A stretch of DNA of 64,000 bases from Earliella scabrosa (taxonomy: Eukaryota > Basidiomycota > Agaricomycetes > Polyporales > Polyporaceae): assembly GCA_022605405.1 (NCBI GenBank), contig JABYQQ010000003.1, forward strand, positions 868,001-932,000, read 5' to 3'. Below are positions 1 through 12,285 of this stretch, piece by piece. A program made the position numbers and the translations under genes. Each line of letters starts with the position of its first letter. Within the stretch, counting starts at the first letter, position 1. Below the pieces are notes generated by a model, which saw only the letters and a program-made list of their open reading frames with translations, had not been told where the DNA came from and did no database searches.

Positions 1-210
1 TAGGTGTGCCTGACGTTCGACAGAACATCGGTTGAGCCGTCGGGGGAGTGCTTGATGATACCTGCCCCGAGCTTGTTGGCCGATCCCTCGAGCCCGAGGG
101 CGATGTAAGGCCTTTCTATTGTAGCCTTAGCTCTTTGGTTTCGTTCGGAGCAGGTGGGGCGTCTTACCAGGAGCTTTCAGTGGGGAACGCTTGCGGACTC
201 TTCCAGGCAT
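1..210 (-). CDS. KAE1: tRNA N6-adenosine threonylcarbamoyltransferase Kae1 (5' part)
   Basis: Kae1 is the catalytic subunit of the KEOPS/EKC complex, which makes t6A at position 37 of ANN-decoding tRNAs. Only the first two exons lie in the window. Exon 1 (210-168) begins with an ATG and encodes a short basic leader, and a GTAAGA donor follows. Exon 2 runs from 115 to the window edge and encodes the conserved Kae1 N-terminus, including [15 protein letters not shown] and the following KHSPDGS. These residues open the ASKHA ATPase-like fold of the family. Phase is consistent across the intron (G + AA). The rest of the gene lies beyond base 1. It is divergent from LYS1, with 220 bp between the start codons. 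Confidence 0.85.
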
Positions 211-237
211 TGTTGGACCGCTGAAATGTGGCTGGAG

Positions 238-243
238 TGACTC
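238..243 (+). promoter_or_regulatory. TGACTC core (Gcn4/Cpc1-type) upstream of LYS1
   Basis: TGACTC, 193 bp before the LYS1 ATG. This is the core element bound by the general amino acid control factor Gcn4/Cpc1 in fungi. Function is inferred from motif and position. Confidence 0.45.
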
Positions 244-320
244 TCGAGTCTCGAGGTCCAAGTTTAAGTTGCCGACCGAGTCCAGAGGATCGGGGAGCGC
301 TCGATCTAATCTAATCTCTT

Positions 321-326
321 CACGTG
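321..326. promoter_or_regulatory. CACGTG E-box in the KAE1/LYS1 intergenic region
   Basis: Palindromic CACGTG, the core site of basic helix-loop-helix factors, lies between the two divergent genes. It is a single six-base match, so support is weak. Confidence 0.25.
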
Positions 327-344
327 CACCGAGAATTATCGACA

Positions 345-359
345 GAGTCACTTTGACTC
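345..359. promoter_or_regulatory. Paired inverted TGACTC cores upstream of LYS1
   Basis: GAGTCA at 345-350 (TGACTC on the minus strand) and TGACTC at 354-359 are separated by 3 bp. They lie 72-86 bp before the LYS1 start codon, a usual distance for an upstream activating site. With the copy at 238, this makes three cores in 220 bp. Confidence 0.5.
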
Positions 360-430
360 TGGAGGGTCTTCAATCGAAAACCGTTTGGAAAGCCCGTTCC
401 ATTACCCCCACCACCCTCTCTTCACCCAGC

Positions 431-1702
<1,272 letters not shown>

Positions 1703-2610
1703 ACGAAGAATCCGCAGAAGCGCAGCAATGTAATCATAGAATCTGAGTAGGCCATACATGGGAGTAATTGCACTGCGTGAAGCGTTGCGTTGCGACATTC
1801 TCGAGTGCGTTGTGGTCATCCGTGTGACGGCGTCTCGATGGGCCTGCTACGCTCCGTGCCTCGTGAATAATACATTTGCAACAAAGCACGGGCGGTGCGC
1901 GGGCTGCTTACGTCCACGATAGGCATGAGAATACAAGGAAGTAACCAAGCCATCACCATAGGATCAGAGCTGGGTCATCACGGACCTGATGGAGGACTGT
2001 ATGACGGACGGCGTCGAGAGCCGCGGACGCATCTGCGCGCACGCCACGTTTGGCGGACGGGGTGTATCTCCGGGCGTGATGCGGGGGCGGCCAGGGACGC
2101 GCTGGCCACGTCAGAGGCTGCGACGGTGGGGATGATGGCAGCGAGGGCGAGGGCGGGTGCCAAGGGGGCCCTCGAGGAGGCCGGGTCGCGTCGGGGCCGT
2201 GGAGGAGGGGCGGATGCGAGGCTCGGAAGGGGGCGTTACTGCGTTGCCATGATGTGGCGGGAGGAGGGGGGATGAGGAGATGATGGGTTTCGGACCTGTG
2301 CCGAGCGGGACTGGACTGAGACGGGGCTGGGCAGTTGCTCACAAGAGATGAAGCTGGCCTGATCTTCCTCCCATCCACACTCACACTTTCTTCATCCCTC
2401 TCTTTTCCTCCTCTTCCTGGGTCGTGTGGTGCCAGCTTTTGGGCTGTTTTCTCTTCCTTTCCTTACTCTAACTTTCTTGCTCCCGGCCTTCTTACCGGTG
2501 CAACATTCTTGCACAAGTGTTCACTGGTGCTGGTCGCCCCTGCTCCTCATTCTTTCTACAAGCAAGCAAGCAAGTCTACCTCTGTCCCCGCCATCCTCCG
2601 CCGCGTCAAC
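1703..2610. other. Intergenic, no gene seen
   Basis: About 0.9 kb between LYS1 and the next gene. The last 250 bases are pyrimidine-rich on the plus strand, as in basidiomycete promoters and 5' UTRs. Open frames here are short and of low complexity. Confidence 0.6.
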
Positions 2611-3911
2611 ATGCCTCTTGCGCTCTCTCCTGTCCCCGAGATTTCCATCTCTCTCGCCTCGCCCGAGGAACCTGCTCCGGAGCCTTTCTCGCCCTTCGCG
2701 TCCGAGTGCTCCTTCCTCAGCGACGACTCCGACAGCTTCCGCCCCACGCTGCTTTCGCCTCCCCCCAATGCGGTCTCCCCACGGCAGCTGTCGCCCCTGC
2801 GGCCAAAGGACTCGCCGGTGACTGGCAAAGGTCTGGAGAGGGAGAGGTTCGAAGCCCTGCTCCAGGCTTCCCGCGAGAGGAACGCAGCGCTGGGAAGTAA
2901 GAAAACGACGGATCTCCGCAAGGAGATTGCGTTGAAGGTCCACAAGAGCAAGCAGAGTGAGTGACATGCTTAACGCCGCCTTCTCATGAGCTTATCGAAC
3001 CCTCGCGTCCTGCTTCAGTGGAACGCCGTGCGCTGTTCCTGTCCAAGGTGCAAGCTCCTCCCTCCCCGTCTGCGACCCTCATCCCGGTCACTCCCCCCGA
3101 GAGCCCCGCAGTGTTCCACTACTCTCTCCCCTCCCCGGGACTCGAGTCTCCGCTCGGTGTCTTCGAGGCCTTGTCCCATGGCCATGCGATCGCGCCCAGC
3201 TGCGAGCCCTGGGTCGAGCAGGTCGACTTCCGCCTTCCTGGAGATGTGCACTCCAAGGCGCCCCTGAAGTCTGCGCCGGCCTTCCTCGTCACGAAACGGA
3301 AGGTGCTCCCTTCTCTCGATCAGATCACTGCTCGTCTGAGCACGAACGGACACGTCGCCGCACCTGCACACGAGGGATCTGCGCGCCCACCCATGCGTCT
3401 CCCGTCGTTCCTCCGTACGTCAGCGCGTGCAGAGCAGCCCGCTCCTCAGAAGCCCGCTCAAGTGCCCGCCTCGAGGCCGCGGCCTACCCTGCCGAATGGC
3501 GTCGGTCGCCTGCGCTTCCCGACTCGGGAGGCCCCCGAGGCGCCCAAAGTCGAGATCGCTCAACCTACTCCCTGCCTCCCTCCCGTCTCTCCTCGCTCCC
3601 CATTGGCCCCGCGTCTGGAGATCAGGACGACGGTCGTTCCCCGCACCCAGTCCTCGTCCCCCGTGGAGCTCACGGAATCAAACCTTCTCGCTTTCACGGC
3701 TTGCACCCGTGAGCGCACCGCGCACAACATGCTCACGCGTCTTCGTCGCCGCACCCTTCCTTCCCAGATTGCGGTCCCGGCCCCTGGCGAGATCGACCAG
3801 GAAGACGAAGTCGAACGCAAGAGCCGGCGTCACAGCGCTCCTCCCGAGCTGCCGCAGCGAGAGCGGATCGGATTCTCGCACCCCGTCTTGGAACTCCCCG
3901 GAGCATTCTAA
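2611..3911 (+). CDS. Hypothetical Pro/Ser-rich protein
   Basis: I do not recognise this protein. Two exons (2611-2956 and 3019-3911) join through a GTGAGT...CAG intron in phase to give 412 residues. The N-terminal third is acidic and Ser/Pro-rich. A short charged helix follows (GLERERFEALLQASRERN), then a long disordered region with repeated Pro-Ser-Arg patches. The segment KVLPSLDQITARLS near residue 230 and the basic tail with ERKSRRHSAPPELPQ look the most constrained. No signal peptide, membrane segment or catalytic motif is visible. Such proteins are common as lineage-specific agaricomycete hypotheticals. A regulatory or scaffold role would be a guess. Confidence 0.7.
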
Positions 3912-5080
3912 CGCGCTAGACATCACACATCCCAAACGACCGGCCCGGTTTCCTCTCCTTTTCTCTGCGCCCTTCAATCATGAAAGACTCGTCATAATGG
4001 TTACGTCTCGTGGACGGTCGAGGCATTGGCAACGGATGCTGCTTGTATTCTTATTCTCGCGAACTTCCCGCCTTGTGTGTCGCTACAAACCTTTACCTTA
4101 CCGTCTTCGCCTTCTCTGCCTTGCATAGAGACCCTAGTCTTCCTTCACACCTTCTCGCCATTTTTTTCGTTCCTGCCGTGCTGGTTTGGGACTTGCCTTT
4201 CTGGGGGTGTTGTACGATGAAGCTGGTGTTCTCTGGGGCGGTGGGGAGCTCGAGGCGGGTTGATCCCGTCCGGGTGAACCTCGCCTCCAGCTGCCTACGT
4301 ACAAACACATCGCCACCCATCGTGCAGGGTCCAGCCAGCCTGGCTGTGCGCGTGTGCCGTGTCGTGTTGCCGCCGTCTCGGGAGCAGGATCTCCCAGCAC
4401 TCATCCGTACCGCACCTCCCAACACTCCTTGCCATCATTACCTACCAGATGTACTCGCACCACTACCCACCCGCATCCTGGGAAGATGGAAGGGCTGTGC
4501 CCGCATCGCTCCCCTACCCACACAAACCCCACCCACCAGAGCTAATAAAAAGAGTATGGAACGAACACCTGCCCGAGGCCCGGGAGCGCAAAGGTGCGGG
4601 CGGAGAGGCCGCACCGGGGGCGCAGTGCGAAGATAGACGAGGTAGATAGTGATATATTGCTGTCGACGATTTCGATGTGGAAGCACGAGGGGTACCGTAG
4701 CGTGAGTACACACATCTCCATACATACACTTCTTTCATACTCAGCGGCAAACAAGCATATACACAGCAAGCGATTAGGGCGCATATAAACATTACCTACG
4801 ATACTGCTGGAGCGAAGGTGGTGCAAGCGCGGGTAGCGGGTAGGTGGGGAGGAATGCAAAAAAGGAGAGACGACTTGTTCGGGACACCACGGCGGTTCGG
4901 GCTTCGAGCCTTTGGGAGGATGATATTTCGCGAGATCAAGATTCGAGATTGAGTTCGCGCCGCCACGCTAGGTGGTGCGCTCGATGGCCTTCAGGGGGGG
5001 AGTTAGTACGGAGTGAGACAGCGACAAGAAGAAAGCGTGTCCGTACCAGATGAGATGCGCGTGCAGGTGTGCAGCATCGA
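3912..5080. other. Intergenic between convergent genes, no gene seen
   Basis: About 1.2 kb between the stop codons of the hypothetical gene (plus) and the first IES1 gene (minus). Several overlapping small frames exist on both strands, but none has coding character or a family match. Confidence 0.55.
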
Positions 5081-7072
5081 TCACCGCCACGACTGGACCT
5101 GCTGAAGGCGTCCGGTGGAGGTCGACGGCTCGCCTTGACCACCAGGAGGTGGCTGAGGCGGACGCGGTTGCTGCTGAGGCTGCGGTTCAGGTTCCGGAGT
5201 CGGCTCCTTGCCACGCAGACGCGCCAGGACACGCAGGCGACGGTCTAGTGAGACAAGGATCGTGTGAGTATGCGCGGACATGATGATCGAGTGGTCGGTG
5301 AAACACAGCGTGTTGACAGCCGCGGGAACGCGGAAAGGTGACGTACTGTACTCGAGTCGAACGTGCTCGTCCTCCTCCTTGTCAGAGTCCTCCAACGGAT
5401 CAGTCGCGTTGATGACGTGCCAGGCCTCTGTAGGTCCGCACGTTGAGCGATTGGGGTGCGCGCGTGTCAAGGTATGATTAAACTCACGTTCCACCATGCT
5501 CCGCTCCTTGCTGGGGTCCTCGCCAGTCGTGTCACCTAGTTACCAATGTCAGCATCCTGCGCCTCAAGCAGATAGCCGAACACTAACCCTTGAACTCCTC
5601 CATCGGAAACTGAGGTCGCGCACTCGATTCGCCTAGGCCAGAATGACCGTGCGGGCGCGACTCGTGGGAATGAGACGAGCCGCGACTGCCGGTCCCCGTA
5701 CCACCTCCCTCAGACGTTGCGTGCCGTTGTGCCCGTGCCTGTCGGAATGCTGCCATCTCCTGAACTGCGAGATGGAGTCAGCGCACTGCCTCGGCGGCGG
5801 CGGGATATCTTTCGCAACGGAGACTTACGAGAGTAAGAGGTCGACGGGGGAGGCGGTGGCGGGGGCGGTGGATTTTTCTTCCGTCGCTTCTCCATCTCCA
5901 TCTCATCAACGAGCTCCTTGAGGAACTTGCTCCTGAGCGCGCTCATGTGCTTGCCCCACTCGACCTCGTCCGGCGGGTCTACGTTCTCCTGTGCCTGTTC
6001 CTCGCGGGTGAGGCTGCGCATCCGTGGCACCTTCGGCGGGTTCGCCCTGGAGTAGTCGTCGTCGAAGGGGTTCGGTTTATCGGGTCCTTGGAGGTAGTGG
6101 TACATGAGCCACAGAAAGACGCGGGCGCGCGAGGCTGAGGAGAGATTGATAGGGAGAAACAGATCCAGGAACTCCACGGGCGGATCGAAGTGCCTTTGAG
6201 CGACCGTCTGCCGAGTTCACGCGCTGTCAGAAGGCTATTCAACATGCTGTAAGGCGCAGCTTCTCACCATCGCGTGATTGGAATTGGCCAACACGAAAAT
6301 GAGGTTGACTACGCTCGTAGGTGGGAGATGACCTGCCCTCTGGAGAAGATGGTTAAAATTTTTCAACGGGCGCAGGAGCCAGCACTCACTGTCTTTTCAA
6401 TGATCTCAAGCGGGGAGGACGGAGGAGGCGTCTTGAACTCAAAAGGCAAGAGAGCGGCCTTCAGGCAGTTCTTGATCCGAGGAGCGTCTTGGAGGTTCCC
6501 ATCGGTCTTCTGGAGCGACGGAACCGGATGGTAGCTTCGCAGGGCAGTTTTCATCTCTGGGAAGACTAGGGCAAGACGAAGGCCGTTAGGACCGTTGGAC
6601 GAAGCGGGCTTTGACGTATGCGCACTCACACGCCATGGTGGTATTGATGCGGCCAACGTTGGTGAGAAGAGCGATCTTGGCGAACTCGATCGCAAAGGCA
6701 GGTGTCTCGACCATCTTGTCCTTGAGGACCTTGGAACACTTGGGAGAGTTGTAGAGAGCATTGACGTAGAGGTCACAGAAATTTACGACGGGCTGGTCGG
6801 GAGCGAGGAAGTCGATGAAGCACTTTGTGCGATCGGTGAAGATGTAGTAGAGGAGGTCATATTGGAGGTCCTCCCTCGTCAAGGGCTCTGCATCGGCACG
6901 CTTGATTGGGAGGGTTTTCCTACCCAGGTACTGGGCGCTGTGGGTGGAGTGAGCGGGGCGGGAGAGAGGGAGCGGGGAGGGGGACTGACGGAGTGTTGAC
7001 CTGGTGGATGTTCCAGCCCTGGATGTTTTGGACGGAAGAAGAGTAGCGGTCTGTTGAGCTGGATGACGCCAT
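5081..7072 (-). CDS. IES1: INO80 complex subunit Ies1, copy A (diverged)
   Basis: Ies1 is a fungal subunit of the INO80 nucleosome-remodelling complex in the nucleus. Nine exons (7072-7001, 6930-6630, 6565-6390, 6339-6268, 6207-5829, 5764-5588, 5535-5488, 5427-5347, 5244-5081) join in phase to 489 residues. Family blocks in order are EPLTREDLQYDLLYYIF, LLTNVGRINTTMAFFPEM, YHPVPSLQKTDGNLQDAPR and PPVEFLDLFLPINLSS. Next come a proline run and the C-terminal QAWHVINATDPLEDSD block. The early segment after the DLQYD block (TDRTKCFIDFLAPDQ) departs from the form seen in copy B, as does KNCLKAALLPFEF. Five or more introns sit at the same positions as in the copy at 25.3 kb. The ATG at 7072 is chosen. 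An in-frame ATG at 7102 would add ten residues. Confidence 0.88.
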
Positions 7073-9126
7073 GAAGAGGAGAAAGAGCGGTGCACGAGGC
7101 AATTACGGAAGTACTGACCCTCACAGCACGAGGCGTCAAGTCGATTTGCGGTTGTGGATGCGCCTTTTATCGGTGTCCGTAGGCCTGAGATGAGACTTCT
7201 CGAATCTGGAGAGGATCTCACGTGTAAACAAGAGGACGAGAAGACTGGGATTCCGATATTCATCAGCGCGGTCGACGATCGATGCGTGCGTGCGTGGAGG
7301 AGGCGACGAGGCGGAAAATCCTAGGAGGCGAGGCACGAGCCGGGGGGCATGGAACTGAAGAGGAGGAGAAGAGGACGCGGCCTGTGCGCAGGCGGACGGA
7401 GGCAGAGCTGGCTGGGGCTCCTGGCAGACGGACACTCGCTCTTCGCCTGCGCGGGCCGGGACGAATGAAAAAAAGCCGGGCGAGAGGAGGCGTGAGCGAG
7501 TCTGAGCGGGGAGAGTCACTAGGTCAGTGGGTCACTGACGGTGCAGGCCCGCGCCAGCCAGCAGACGCCCGTCCCGTTGCCCAGGCGCCCATCACCCAGG
7601 CGATCGCGCCCAGATCTTCGCACGAGCCGCCCAGCGTCCTCGCCTGTCACCGTCGTCCATGTTCGCGGATGCAAATGCGAGTTTATTGTGCCCTTGTCTC
7701 CTCGCCGATTCCCAAACGCATGTTCTACCGAGCCATCCTCGGCATCTCCCACAGACCACCCTTCCGCTTTTGGCAACCACCCGCCGGTAACCCTCGCCTG
7801 CCCCTCCCCCTCTGGGCCATCATCCTCCTTCGCTCTCCAATTGTCGACCGCTCCCCGGGCCCCCGCGTGTCTTCGCGCGTCGCGGCCCCGCCTGCCCCCC
7901 CGTCCGCCGACGGTCTCATCCACAATGTCCTCGGGTCCAGTACTGACCGCCTTCTCCAATTGACACGCCTGCCCCGACAGACATGATCGCCCGATAGCCG
8001 TGCCTGCGTCGCGGGAAACATTTCAGGCGAAACATGCACTCCATGCTGCACCCCCATCGATGACCCGCTGCATCTAAAGCCTCCATGGTGTCATATGTCG
8101 CCTATTCTTGCGCTCTCTTCTGCATCCAGAAGGCTCCCCGCATACTTGTCCCGAGTCCAGATCTCAGTACGTACAAGACATGTCAACCTTGATGGTATGT
8201 TCCATGCCTCCCTTCACGGACATGAACCTACGCTGCAGAGCGTGCCGCCAGCCCGACCCTCAACGCGGTTCATCGGTCCCAGCAGCGCAAATCAGCCCCT
8301 CCTGCTCGTCCCCATCGCTCTTCGAAAGGATTTTCTGACCGCGCTAACGCCCAGCAGCTGATTATCCTCGCCTTCATTGCTTTCCAGCCGATCCCTTGGG
8401 CCCCATCTCGTGTTGTCTGACGAAGCTGCCCGTTCTTCTCCGGTCCCCTTTCCCTGGCTCTCTTCGCACTGAATTGGTGCACCGTCTGTGTTCAAATGCA
8501 GCCATGAATTCCTCCGGCCCGCAATCATCGACTCGGGACTACTTCCTCGACCGCCGAAATAACCTTCTGTCTCTCTTTCTCAACGCTCGGCTCCGGAATA
8601 GGCTTCACGGCACGTATCGCCCGCCCGGCTCTGCCCACAACCCATGCCCACCTGAGCTCGTTCCAATATATCTCCGACTCCGATAACTCGACTCACTGTG
8701 CTCATGATCATAGAAGATTTCAGGGTCCGTGGCACTGAATGGGGCATGCGCGATGCGCCAGGATCTTCTAGTCTCGACGAGGACGAGACTCTCACCCACA
8801 TAATACCGCCATCGGTCGCCGACACACGCAAGCCTCACGTACGCGAGTGCTGGCTTCCGAGCCGACCATGAGCATCGAGCGATGATAGCATGGGACGTAG
8901 TACAGGGGCGCCTTTTGCGTTCGTTCTTGCACCGTTCTTTCCTTCTTACTCCCACACGATCCGGCGTCTAGCGTGCCTTCCTAATACATTCATTTACGCC
9001 ACGTGCCAGACACACTGCCAGGAACGGATGACCGGAGTCCGTACGCGTGCTGCAGCTGCTTGAAGTTTCCACCACCGCGCACCGGCTTCGCTCTCCCCAT
9101 AATCCTCCGTCCCGTTCGCACACGAC
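7073..9126. other. 2-kb stretch without a recognisable gene
   Basis: This region lies between the divergent starts of IES1 copy A and TIM8. Frames up to about 230 codons occur on both strands, but they are Pro/Arg/Ser-biased shadows of GC-rich DNA. None continues through plausible splice sites into a known family. It could hold a long 5' UTR or a non-coding transcript. Confidence 0.5.
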
Positions 9127-9538
9127 ATGGCCGACACCGCAGGGCTCAAGCTCGACGCTGCTTCCCAAGTACGTGATCGTCGGCGCGCGGGCCTGTTGAC
9201 GCACCGTGCTGACCGCCGTCGTGCCACGTCCATCGTATGCAGAAAGAGCTCGAGCAGTTTATCGAGACGGAGCAGGCGCAGGCCAGGGTGCAGACCCAGA
9301 TCCACAACCTCACCAGCCTCTGCTGGGACAAGTGCGTCTTCTCACCGCTCCTTCTGGCTCTGTCTCGATTCCCATTTCCGCCCCCCGCTCCCCGTCTAGA
9401 TGCGTCGGCTCGATCTCGTCGGGCTTCTCTGGAAAGGAGCAGAGCTGCCTCGCCAACTGCGTCGACCGCTTCTTCGACACGAGTTCGTTCTTGGTCCGCA
9501 GGGTCGAGGAGAAACGCGCCATGGCGGGCGCGCCGTGA
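9127..9538 (+). CDS. TIM8: Mitochondrial intermembrane-space chaperone Tim8
   Basis: Small Tim proteins escort hydrophobic precursors across the mitochondrial intermembrane space, and Tim8 pairs with Tim13. Three exons (9127-9168, 9243-9331, 9400-9538) join in phase to 89 residues, the normal size. The twin CX3C motifs that form the two disulphides are visible as CWDKC and CLANC, 15 residues apart internally. Typical Tim8 residues follow (VDRFFDTS). The second intron splits the first CX3C motif just before its second cysteine. The N-terminal helix LEQFIETEQAQARVQ is family-typical. The gene is convergent with the downstream acyltransferase. Confidence 0.95.
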
Positions 9539-9876
9539 AGATCCCCGGTGCTCACCCTGCCCGTCATCGTATGACCCCGTAGCACCCAGCGGGCCCAATT
9601 GCTGGCTGATCCCCACTTTTTCTCTCCCTGCATCCCCGCACTCGCCTCATGTTCCCCGTCGCATTGCTCTCGCGTCTCGTGCATCATCGTCATCAAGTAC
9701 ATTTAGAACCCCGTCCTCCGTAATGAACACGCAGTCTGCCGTTCGCGCAATAGAAGAACAACATGCATGCTGGCGTTAATACAAGAATGTCACAGGAGTC
9801 CGTTCGTCCCTCCATCCAATGGTATGTCATAAGCGATCGTCCGTGTGCGTGTGTGTCTGCCCCATGTTCTCCGGTA
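9539..9876. other. Intergenic between convergent genes
   Basis: This is the 3' region shared by TIM8 (plus) and the acyltransferase (minus). I see no gene here. Confidence 0.6.
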
Positions 9877-11460
9877 CTACCACCGGACTTTCGACCAAGC
9901 CCAGCCGACGACTGCCGGCACGAAGAAGCAGAACGCGTCCAAGACTTCGTAGCTGTGTTTCAACCGCACCGGGACAACGACGCTCGCGCGTCCTGCCGCA
10001 GACGCGGACTCCGCGGATGTACTGAGGTGTCCGGTCTCGAGGAATTTGTCCATCGTCTTGTCCTTCTCGCGCCAGAGATCACGCAGCCAGAGCTCGAACG
10101 CCTCGCGTTCGGTTTCTGGAATGTCGACCTCGACGGCGTCCTTGGCAGACCCGTTCGGGAGCACCGCTGGGTTGGTGGCAGAGACGTTGCCGATCGGGAT
10201 ATCGCGATTGACGTCGAATTTGCGTATGTGCATGTGCACCGCAGGCGGCGGAACCCGGTCACAGAAGATCGAGCGGAGTGTGTAGTATGACTGTCCGTAG
10301 CCAAGATATGGGATGCCTATACATTGGCGTTAGTCAGTTGCCACACGGCGCATTACAGCGGTGCTCGCCTGGGTACGCCGTGGTGATGTCAAGGAGCTGC
10401 AGGCTCGGAATACGGGGTGCGAGAGACCGAAGTGAATAGTGCAAGCCGGTCGAGCGCGGAAGCAACAGGTTTGTCATGTCGGGCTAAACGGAATAGCAAT
10501 GTGAGCACGGACGCATGCAGCGGGTTGCTTTACGCACGATGCCAAGTTTGTCTGCGTACTTCTTGCTAACGGGGCGCGTGTCCTTGCTGACGAGCGTACC
10601 TTCAGGGTAAAGTATGAACGTCAGGGGCGAGTCCTCCTTCTCAGCACGGCGCGCCAGCCACGAAAGACTCCTGGAGAGATCCAAACGGTCGGAAGCCCAG
10701 GAACGGGCCAAAAAGATGAAGTTGAAGAACTGCATGCCCTGCGGAAATTCAATTGCGATGAGCGGGCCTGCGGCATGGCCTCAATCGAGGAACGCAGCGC
10801 ACCCAGCCGAGTATCGGAAGCCATTTAAGACTCTTCTTCAGCACAATAAACACGTCTTTGTGTGTGCCCATGAGGTACGTGAGCGTCCAGGCGTACCACC
10901 AGTCGGCGTAAATCTATATGGCGGGCGCATGTTCTCCAGTCCGCGCGGGGCTACGAGACACAAGCATAAGACGCACCTGGTGGTTCCCTATGAGCACCGT
11001 CTTCTTCGGCAAGTTCAGTGCGATCACTCTCCCGCTGTTGTCCCTCTCGACGAGCCCATCGATCTCCTCTGGGGTGAACTTGCCCTGCCCCTCCGTCTCG
11101 AAAGAAATCACAAGCTCCGTCGGCGCGAACCACTGGCTGGACAGCACTGATATGGACATCCCCGATCCGCCTCAACATCCCTGCACCTCCTGCGGCCAAA
11201 GCGATCAAGTACGCACCTAGCAGCGCGCCGAACGCTCCCTTCGTGTACCGGATCCCCTCATAGTACAGCTTGCGGGCCCGGCGGAGCGGGACAAGCTGCA
11301 GCGGCAGGAGGAGCACGAACTGCGAGCCATTGATCATAACACATGCCGCGGTGAAGACGAGCAGGAATAGCAGCCCGTGCACGGCCTGCGCCCACGTCCG
11401 CTTGGGGCGCGACGGAATGGGGATCGCATGCAGCCTCGAGTTCTCCGAGCTCGCCGTCAT
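9877..11460 (-). CDS. Lysophospholipid acyltransferase (AGPAT/lysocardiolipin-type)
   Basis: This is a predicted membrane acyltransferase that transfers acyl-CoA chains to a lysophospholipid, of the LCLAT1/Cst26-like branch. Six exons (11460-11217, 11146-10977, 10913-10803, 10738-10538, 10483-10369, 10316-9877) give 426 residues. An N-terminal hydrophobic segment lies around residues 25-55. The acceptor-binding motif is present in its variant form NHQIYADWWY (family NHX4D), split by an intron after NHQ. The second block is LYPEGTLVSK. Further on, YPGIPYLGYGQSYYTLRS is typical of this subfamily. A C-terminal hydrophobic helix (FCFFVPAVVGWAW) ends the protein. The last intron (10368-10317) begins with GC rather than GT. 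The exact substrate cannot be read from sequence. Confidence 0.88.
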
Positions 11461-12285
11461 GCCCACGGGGTAGGTCGTATGTACACTGTGCAGGCAGGGC
11501 CGGAGCGGGTGCTAGACTGTGTGCTGCGTGCTGCGCGTCGTGCGGGGTGCGCCGTGTGCTGCTGGATGCGGACAGGAGGGTGTCGACGCACTGCTGGGCG
11601 GGCTGGGTCTGGTTCTGGGAGACCCCTGTGCTCGGGGCGGGCTTGAGATTTGACTCTGTGTTTGGCCGGGCGGTTGCGGTGCGGCAGCTGTGCGTGCGAC
11701 GCGTTCGTCAGCGTCCGCCAGGCGGCATGTAGAATCAGCTGCAATCAGATGTCTGAGGTCAAGTCCGAGTGCGGCGGCGTGTGGCCGCCACGCGTTAGCA
11801 TATGTACGGCGCCTGGCGCCTGCGCGCGTCGCGCGATGGTCCGACCTCGCACGGGCATACGCGGACGACGTCCCGAGCCTTCCGGGTCCGTCGGGCATGC
11901 GTCTTGTGCCATGCATGCTTGAATGCGAACGTCGTCCATGTCGTGTGACGGCCCACCGTCGGCCAGCTGGGCCTTCTGCCGCGACCCGCGAGTTTGTGTG
12001 CACACAACTCTCTCCAGTCACCGCTTGCGCACCGTATCTGATCGGGGTAAAGGATTCTCGCGAACGTGACCGCTGGCTATCGGATACAAGAGATCTGGAT
12101 CGTACATACGACGGGAGTGACGATGTATATGGACCAAGACAAATCCGGCAGGTGTATGTCCGCCGATCGACATACATGTACGAGTGCTATTGTGTTACAA
12201 CGGCCGGATGCGCGCAAGATGTGCGTGCGCGGACCAAGGGCCATATGTCCCTCAACATGTGAATGGCTTTCCGACAAGACCTCTT
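11461..12285. other. Intergenic, no gene seen
   Basis: About 0.8 kb between the acyltransferase start and the permease stop, both on the minus strand. Frames on both strands are Arg/Thr-rich shadows without family features. Confidence 0.55.

Noticed and set aside
7282..7986. Plus-strand frame of 234 codons near 7.3-8.0 kb
   Set aside because: Composition is Arg/Pro/Ser-biased on both strands with no conserved block. It looks like GC-rich non-coding sequence.
11690..12262. 190-codon plus-strand frame in the gap before the permease
   Set aside because: Overlapped by equally long minus-strand frames, with no motif and no splice continuation.
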